Assembly (NCBI GenBank): GCA_946481495.1
Contig: CAMLNW010000026.1
Location: 1-16,855 of the forward strand
Length of the DNA: 16,855 nucleotides
Reading direction: 5' to 3'
DNA from: an uncultured Actinomycetes bacterium
Lineage (GTDB): Bacteria > Actinomycetota > Thermoleophilia > Solirubrobacterales > Thermoleophilaceae
Position numbers and translations under genes: made by a program
In this document: one piece after another, positions 13,041 to 16,855 of the stretch
Layout: each line of letters opens with the position of its first letter
Position numbering within the stretch: the first letter of the stretch is position 1
Notes under the pieces: model-generated
Database searches by the model: none
What the model was told of the DNA's origin: nothing
Seen by the model: the letters and a program-made list of their open reading frames with translations, nothing else

Positions 13041-14198
13041 ATGGAAGCCGCGACCCTCGCCTTCCAGGATGTGACCAAGCGCTACGCGGGGCAGGACGAG
13101 CCCGCGGTCGATTCTCTGTCGCTCGAGGTCCCGGCCGGCGACATCTGTGTCCTTGTCGGTCCGTCCGGCTGCGGCAAGACGACGGCGATGCGGATGGTCA
13201 ACCGGATGATCGACATCACCGCCGGCGACATCCTGCTCGACGGCGCCAGCGTCCAGCAGCGCAAGCCGGCTGAGCTACGCCGCGACATCGGCTACGCGAT
13301 CCAGCAGATCGGGCTGTTCCCGCACCTGACGATCGCCCAGAACATCGCGACGGTGCCGAAGCTGCTGGGCTGGCCGAAGGACCGCATCCGGGCGCGCGTC
13401 GACGAGCTGCTGACGCTGGTCCAGCTCGATCCCGCCGAGACGCGCGACCGCTATCCGGCCCAGCTCTCCGGTGGCCAGCGCCAGCGCGTCGTCGTCGCGC
13501 GCGCGCTCGCGGCCGATCCGCCGGTGCTGCTGATGGACGAGCCGTTCGGCGCGATCGACCCGATCAACCGCGAGCGGCTGCAGAACGAGTTCCTGCGCCT
13601 GCAGGCCGAGATCCGCAAGACGATCGTCTTCGTCACCCACGACATCGACGAGGCGATCAAGATGGGCGACCGGATCGCGGTGATGAAGAAGGGCGGCAAG
13701 CTGGCGCAGTATGCCTCGCCGGCTGAGCTGCTGATGGCCCCCGCGGACGCCTTCGTCGAGGACTTCGTGGGGTCCGATCGGGCCCTGAAGCGGCTGGCGC
13801 TGCAGCGCGTGCGCGACATCGACCTCTGGCGGCCGGGGCTCGTGCGCGTCGGCGAGCCGGTCGCCGAGGCGCGCGCCAAGGTCGCCGACTCCGACCTCCC
13901 CTACCCGCTGCTGATCGACGCTGAGGGCAGACCGCTCGGCTGGCTCAGCGAGCGCGCGCTGGCCGGCGAGCGCGTCGAGCAGACCCTGCGCTCGGGGCCC
14001 GAGCCGATCGTCGAGCTCGACGACGTGCTGCGCGACGCGCTGTCGGACCTGCTGCAGAACGAGGCGCAGTACGGGCCGGTCGTCGACGCGCGCGGCGAGA
14101 TCGCCGGCGTTCTGTCGATCGAGGTGATCGGCCATGCGCTGCAGTCCGATCCCGAGGACGTCCCCAGCGGGGCTGACGCATTGCTCGGGGAGGCCTGA
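13041..14198 (+). CDS. Osmoprotectant ABC transporter ATP-binding protein with CBS region
   Basis: The 385-aa ATPase powers import of compatible solutes such as glycine betaine, choline or carnitine (OpuCA/ProV group). Visible motifs are Walker A GPSGCGKTT (40-48), the Q-loop near QQIGLFPHLT, signature LSGGQRQR (142-149), Walker B LLMDEPFGAIDP (163-174), and His200 in FVTHDIDEA. The family-typical IDEAIKMGDRIAVMKKGGKL follows. Residues about 260-375 form a degenerate CBS pair (LVRVGEPVAEARAKV; PYPLLIDAEGRPLGWL; YGPVVDARGEIAGVLSIEVI), the part that senses ionic strength or nucleotides in relatives. Two permeases and a binding lipoprotein follow with short gaps or overlaps, giving a complete importer. 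The ATG at 13041 is the natural start. The exact solute cannot be inferred. Confidence 0.95.
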   Translation: MEAATLAFQDVTKRYAGQDEPAVDSLSLEVPAGDICVLVGPSGCGKTTAMRMVNRMIDITAGDILLDGASVQQRKPAELRRDIGYAIQQIGLFPHLTIAQNIATVPKLLGWPKDRIRARVDELLTLVQLDPAETRDRYPAQLSGGQRQRVVVARALAADPPVLLMDEPFGAIDPINRERLQNEFLRLQAEIRKTIVFVTHDIDEAIKMGDRIAVMKKGGKLAQYASPAELLMAPADAFVEDFVGSDRALKRLALQRVRDIDLWRPGLVRVGEPVAEARAKVADSDLPYPLLIDAEGRPLGWLSERALAGERVEQTLRSGPEPIVELDDVLRDALSDLLQNEAQYGPVVDARGEIAGVLSIEVIGHALQSDPEDVPSGADALLGEA

Positions 14199-14202
14199 CC
14201 GC

Positions 14203-14910
14203 GTGCTCGAGCTGCTCGCCCAGGTGCAGATCCAGGACCGCTCGACCGGCAAGGCCAGCTGCATCGCCGACAACGGCTTCTGTCCGAGCTGGATCGCCGA
14301 CAACCTCGACCGCTACGTCGACCCGTTCGTCCAGCACGTCTTCCTGACGCTCGCCTCGGTCGCGGTCGGCTTCGCGATCGCCTTCGCGCTCGCGCTGGTC
14401 GCGCACCGCCACCGCTGGCTGATCGCGCCGATCACCCAGGTGACGGGGATCCTCTACACGCTGCCGAGCATCGCCGTCTTCTTCCTGCTGCTGCCGCTGA
14501 CCGGCCGCGGCAACCTGACGGCGATCGTCGCCCTGGTCGCCTACTCGCTGCTGATCATCTTCCGCAACATCACGACCGGGCTCGACAACGTGCCGAGCGA
14601 GACCAAGGACGCCGGGCGCGGGATGGGCCTGACCGACCGCCAGCTGCTGTGGCGCGTCGAGCTGCCGCTCGCGCTGCCGGAGATCATGGCCGGGCTGCGG
14701 ATCGCGACGACGACGACCGTCGGCCTGGCGACGCTGGCGTTCTTCGCGGGCGCCGGTGGGCTCGGCGAGCAGATCTTCGCCGACATCAACTTTAAGTCGA
14801 ACGTCGTCGTCGCCGGTGGCCTCGCGGTCCTGCTGGCGGCACTGCTAGACGGGCTGATCCTGCTCGCCCAGTGGGCGATCACCCCCTGGATGCGGGCGCG
14901 GACGGCATGA
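14203..14910 (+). CDS. Osmoprotectant ABC transporter permease 1 (OpuCB/ProW-like)
   Basis: This 235-aa inner-membrane subunit has about five hydrophobic segments (near 45-67, 75-98, 103-120, 170-188, 203-224). The BPD_transp_1 EAA loop reads DAGRGMGLTDRQLLWRVELP with LALPEIMAGLRIATT (136-170), where the ATPase docks. The GTG at 14203 is chosen because GGGAGG lies 9 bases upstream, inside the end of the ATPase gene. An unusual N-terminal segment before the first membrane span contains two cysteines (KASCIADNGFCPSWIADN, Cys20 and Cys27), which could form an external disulfide. The stop overlaps the next permease start through ATGA. Together with permease 2 it forms the membrane channel. Confidence 0.92.
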   Translation: MLELLAQVQIQDRSTGKASCIADNGFCPSWIADNLDRYVDPFVQHVFLTLASVAVGFAIAFALALVAHRHRWLIAPITQVTGILYTLPSIAVFFLLLPLTGRGNLTAIVALVAYSLLIIFRNITTGLDNVPSETKDAGRGMGLTDRQLLWRVELPLALPEIMAGLRIATTTTVGLATLAFFAGAGGLGEQIFADINFKSNVVVAGGLAVLLAALLDGLILLAQWAITPWMRARTA

Positions 14911-15662
14911 CCACCACCTTTGCCTTCCTCGGCCAGTTCGGTGACGCGATCCAGTTCATCTTCCAGGGCGAGACCTCGCGCGAGGGAACCCAGATCGGCG
15001 GCTCGCAGTTCCTCGAGCTGACCTGGGAGCACGTCAAGCTGTCGGTCGTCGCGATGCTGATCGCCAGCGCGATCTCGATCCCGATCGGCCTCTGGCTCGG
15101 CCACATCCGCCGCTTCAGCTTCATCGCGATCAGTGCGTCGAACGTCGGCCGCGCGGTGCCGAGCCTGGCGCTGATCGCCTTCTTCGTCGCCTACCTTGGC
15201 GTCGGCTTCGCCAACCTGACGCTGGCGCTCGTCCTGCTAGCGATCCCGCCGATCCTGACCAATGCCTACGTCGGCGTCGCCCAGGTCAATCCCGAGACCG
15301 TCGACGCTTCGCGCGGGATGGGGATGAGCGAGCCGGAGATCGTCCGCAAGGTCGAGCTGCCGCTCGCGCTGCCGCTGATCTTCGGCGGGATCAAGACGTC
15401 GGCGGTCAACGTCATCGCAACCGCGACGATCGCTCCGCTCGCAGGCGTCACCACGCTCGGCGACCCGATCATCAACGTCTCCGGCTACGGCGACACGGGC
15501 CGCCTCGCGGCGGCGATCGTCGTAGCCTCGCTGGCCGTTCTCACGGAGCTCTCCCTCAGCGCAGTGCAACGGGCCGCGACGCCCGAGGGGATCAAGCTCG
15601 AGTCCAACCCGTCGCGGCGCAGACGAATGCCAACACGAATCCGGAGGGCAGCATCCACATGA
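14907..15662 (+). CDS. Osmoprotectant ABC transporter permease 2 (OpuCD/ProW-like)
   Basis: The 251-aa second permease has hydrophobic segments near 44-65, 70-95, 97-125, 160-185 and 198-222. Its EAA loop, DASRGMGMSEPEIVRKVELP with LALPLIFGGIKTSA (133-166), is closely similar to that of permease 1, showing they are paralogues that pair as a heterodimer. The opening NVGRAVPSLALIAFF is a typical OpuC-type permease sequence. The ATG at 14907 overlaps the permease 1 stop (ATGA), and the stop overlaps the lipoprotein start in the same way. The last 25 residues are polar and very basic (NPSRRRRMPTRIRRA), consistent with a cytoplasmic tail; the DNA there also holds the lipoprotein's ribosome binding site, which may explain part of its composition. 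Confidence 0.93.
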   Translation: MTTTFAFLGQFGDAIQFIFQGETSREGTQIGGSQFLELTWEHVKLSVVAMLIASAISIPIGLWLGHIRRFSFIAISASNVGRAVPSLALIAFFVAYLGVGFANLTLALVLLAIPPILTNAYVGVAQVNPETVDASRGMGMSEPEIVRKVELPLALPLIFGGIKTSAVNVIATATIAPLAGVTTLGDPIINVSGYGDTGRLAAAIVVASLAVLTELSLSAVQRAATPEGIKLESNPSRRRRMPTRIRRAAST

Positions 15663-16633
15663 ATCGCAAGCTCTTGCTCAGCAGCTTGATGGCCGTCTTG
15701 CTGCTGTTCTCGTTGACGATCGCCGCCTGCGGCGACGACAACGAGAGCGGCGACAGCATCACGACCGTCGAGGACACGACCAAGGCGATCGAGTCGAACC
15801 CGGCCAACGAGGATGTGAAGATCGTCGTCGGCTCGAAGAACTTCACCGAGCAGAAGATCCTCGGCGAGATCTTCGCCCAGGGTCTCGCGGCGGCCGGCTA
15901 CGACATCTCCACCGAGCTCAACCTCGGCGACGAGAAGACGGCGCTCAAGGCGATCAAGAGCGGGACGATCGACGCCTACCCGGAGTACACGGGGACCGCA
16001 CTCGGCTCGTTCTTCGGCGTCGCCTCGGAGGACATCCCGACCGATCCGCAGGCCGCCTTCGAGCAGGCAAAGCAGGGCTTTGCCAAGGAGGGCCTGACCG
16101 CGCTGCCACCGACGCCGTTCACCAGCTCGAACGAGGTCGGGCTGACCGCCGACAAGGCGGCCGATCTCGGCGTCGAGAAGATCAGCGACCTGCAGGGCAA
16201 GTCCCAGGACCTGACGCTCTACGGCACACCGGAGTGCCGCCAGCGCCAGGACTGCTTGCTCGGCCTCCAGCAGGTCTACGACCTGCAGTTCAAGAAGTTC
16301 GTGCCGGTCGACATCAACCTGCGCCATGAGGTGCTCGAGAAGGGCCAGGCCGACCTGTCGATCGTTTTCACGACCGATCCGCAGAACGAGCGCGACGACC
16401 TCGTGCTGCTCGAGGACGACAAGGGGATGTTCCCGCCCTACAACTCGACGCTGGTCGTCCGCGATCAGACCGTCGAGGCAGCGGGGCCCGACATGCCGAA
16501 GGTCGTGGCCCAGGTCGAGAAAGGCCTCACCGGCGAGGTGATGTCCGAGCTCAACGCCCGCGTCGACCTCGACAAGAAGACCCCGAAAGAGGTCGCGACC
16601 GAGTACCTGCAGGAGAGCGGCCTCATCGATTAG
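15659..16633 (+). CDS. Osmoprotectant ABC transporter substrate-binding lipoprotein (OpuCC/ProX-like)
   Basis: This 324-aa lipoprotein has a basic start (MNRK), a hydrophobic core and a lipobox LTIAAC, with Cys24 as the lipidated residue, so it is anchored to the outer face of the membrane. After an acidic linker comes the OpuAC domain: KIVVGSKNFTEQKILGEIFA (54-73), AIKSGTIDAYPEYTGTAL (98-115) and ADLSIVFTTDPQ (231-242). The domain captures a quaternary-ammonium or similar solute. Cys193 and Cys199 (PECRQRQDCLLGL) probably form a disulfide. The ATG at 15659 overlaps the permease 2 stop and follows GGAGGG with 9 bases spacing, a strong site that suits the high amount of binding protein needed. 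It is the last gene of the operon, followed by three hairpins. Confidence 0.95.
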   Translation: MNRKLLLSSLMAVLLLFSLTIAACGDDNESGDSITTVEDTTKAIESNPANEDVKIVVGSKNFTEQKILGEIFAQGLAAAGYDISTELNLGDEKTALKAIKSGTIDAYPEYTGTALGSFFGVASEDIPTDPQAAFEQAKQGFAKEGLTALPPTPFTSSNEVGLTADKAADLGVEKISDLQGKSQDLTLYGTPECRQRQDCLLGLQQVYDLQFKKFVPVDINLRHEVLEKGQADLSIVFTTDPQNERDDLVLLEDDKGMFPPYNSTLVVRDQTVEAAGPDMPKVVAQVEKGLTGEVMSELNARVDLDKKTPKEVATEYLQESGLID

Positions 16634-16638
16634 ACGAA

Positions 16639-16658
16639 CTGGGGGCTCACGCCCCCAG
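16639..16658 (+). terminator. First hairpin after the transporter operon, likely terminator
   Basis: CTGGGGGC (16639-16646) and GCCCCCAG (16651-16658) form a perfect 8-base-pair stem with a TCAC loop, 5 bases after the lipoprotein stop. ACCCCC follows rather than a U tract, so termination would be of the GC-hairpin kind often seen in high-GC genomes. Confidence 0.55.
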
Positions 16659-16661
16659 ACC

Positions 16662-16684
16662 CCCGCCGGCACCTGGCCGGCGGG
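16662..16684 (+). terminator. Second hairpin after the transporter operon
   Basis: CCCGCCGGC (16662-16670) and GCCGGCGGG (16676-16684) form a perfect 9-base-pair stem with ACCTG loop, only 3 bases after the first hairpin. Tandem stems may back up termination or protect the 3' end of the message. Confidence 0.5.
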
Positions 16685-16698
16685 CGGCAACGCCCCAT

Positions 16699-16741
16699 GT
16701 GTGACGGCCGGCACGGAAGCCGGCCGTCACCGGCGTCACAC
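16699..16741. repeat. Third hairpin with an alternative outer pairing
   Basis: GTGACGGCCGGC (16701-16712) and GCCGGCCGTCAC (16719-16730) form a perfect 12-base-pair stem with loop ACGGAA. GTGTGACG (16699-16706) can instead pair with CGTCACAC (16734-16741), so two folds compete. The GTCACAC unit appears again at 16752-16758, overlapping the next gene's start. It may be a bidirectional terminator, or a leader structure of the downstream gene. Confidence 0.5.
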
Positions 16742-16749
16742 TTGTAACT

Positions 16750-16855
16750 ATGGTCACACGCCACGTCCTGTCGGATGGGACGCAGGTCACGATCAGGCCG
16801 ATCGCGGCCAGCGACAAGCAGGAGCTCCAGGACGGCCTCCACCGCCTGTCCGACG
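16750..16855 (+). CDS. GNAT-family N-acetyltransferase, N-terminal fragment (runs off right edge)
   Basis: The ATG at 16750 opens a frame that stays open to the window end, giving 35 residues: MVTRHVLSDGTQVTIRPIAA followed by SDKQELQDGLHRLSD. The DGTxVxIRPI-x-x-SDK-x-x-L-x-x-G-x-x-RLS pattern is the usual start of GNAT acetyltransferases, including protein-lysine acetyltransferase-like members. The acetyl-CoA site lies outside the window, so function is undetermined. An in-frame stop at 16702-16704 limits any upstream extension. There is no ribosome binding site, and the GTCACAC repeat overlaps the start codon. Confidence 0.7.
   Translation, partial: MVTRHVLSDGTQVTIRPIAASDKQELQDGLHRLSD

Noticed and set aside
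13275..14303. 342-aa minus-strand open frame
   Set aside because: It lies antisense to the ATPase gene, which has all ABC motifs; the antisense product is rich in LDQ/RVDR-type patterns typical of shadow frames.
15485..16714. 409-aa minus-strand open frame covering the lipoprotein gene
   Set aside because: The opposite strand encodes a lipoprotein with lipobox and OpuAC motifs, and the antisense frame even runs through the terminator hairpins.
16639..16730. The hairpin array as a CRISPR array or mobile-element end
   Set aside because: The three stems differ in sequence and spacing, there are no repeated direct units with spacers, and no transposase or cas gene is nearby.
1..16855. A defence system, prophage or integrated element hidden in the window
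   Set aside because: All genes are metabolic, regulatory or transport genes with uniform high-GC character; no integrase, att site, tRNA junction or nuclease/toxin signature was seen.

Overview
This is a 16.9-kb piece of a high-GC bacterial chromosome. The primary sigma factor, the ergothioneine enzymes, the housekeeping gene set, the Shine-Dalgarno-poor starts and the protein style suggest an actinobacterium. My best guess is the class Thermoleophilia (order Solirubrobacterales); this is an inference from general resemblance, with no 16S or database match behind it. I saw no rRNA, tRNA, CRISPR array, insertion sequence or prophage gene. No gene-free stretch exceeds 300 bases.

Layout, left to right. 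(1) 1-1703, minus strand: the N-terminal 189 codons of a primary sigma factor (rpoD/sigA, running off the left edge) with its own promoter, preceded by a GGDEF diguanylate cyclase. (2) 1815-3478: an unrecognised 229-aa protein on plus, converging on and overlapping glpX (class II fructose-1,6-bisphosphatase) on minus. (3) 3578-5855: egtB and egtD, the two core ergothioneine enzymes, overlapping by 41 bases and divergent from glpX. (4) 5891-7870: a short-chain dehydrogenase and a thiolase, which look like the last two steps of a beta-oxidation-type cycle, behind an inverted-repeat operator candidate. (5) 7914-10049: a type III polyketide synthase (minus) and a divergent zinc-free quinone oxidoreductase (plus). 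(6) 10046-11964: a TetR regulator divergent from an alpha/beta-hydrolase and DUF4345 membrane protein pair, with a near-perfect 21-bp palindrome between them. (7) 11987-13012: a sulfotransferase-family protein (minus) and a small unrecognised helical protein (plus). (8) 13041-16633: a complete compatible-solute ABC importer of the OpuC/ProVWX type (ATPase with CBS region, two permeases, lipoprotein), followed by three strong hairpins. (9) From 16750: the start of a GNAT acetyltransferase.

Several modules fit stress and redox physiology: ergothioneine, compatible-solute import, quinone reductase, sigma factor and c-di-GMP synthesis. They are nevertheless separate transcription units, mostly arranged as divergent or convergent pairs. 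The most striking non-coding pattern is a -10-like hexamer (TANNNT, or TATAAC) placed only 7-10 bases before the start codon of seven genes, which implies widespread leaderless mRNA. The best single-gene oddities are the hydrolase with an Asp nucleophile and no His at the usual catalytic position, the stand-alone type III PKS, and the two-gene ergothioneine locus without egtA, egtC or egtE.
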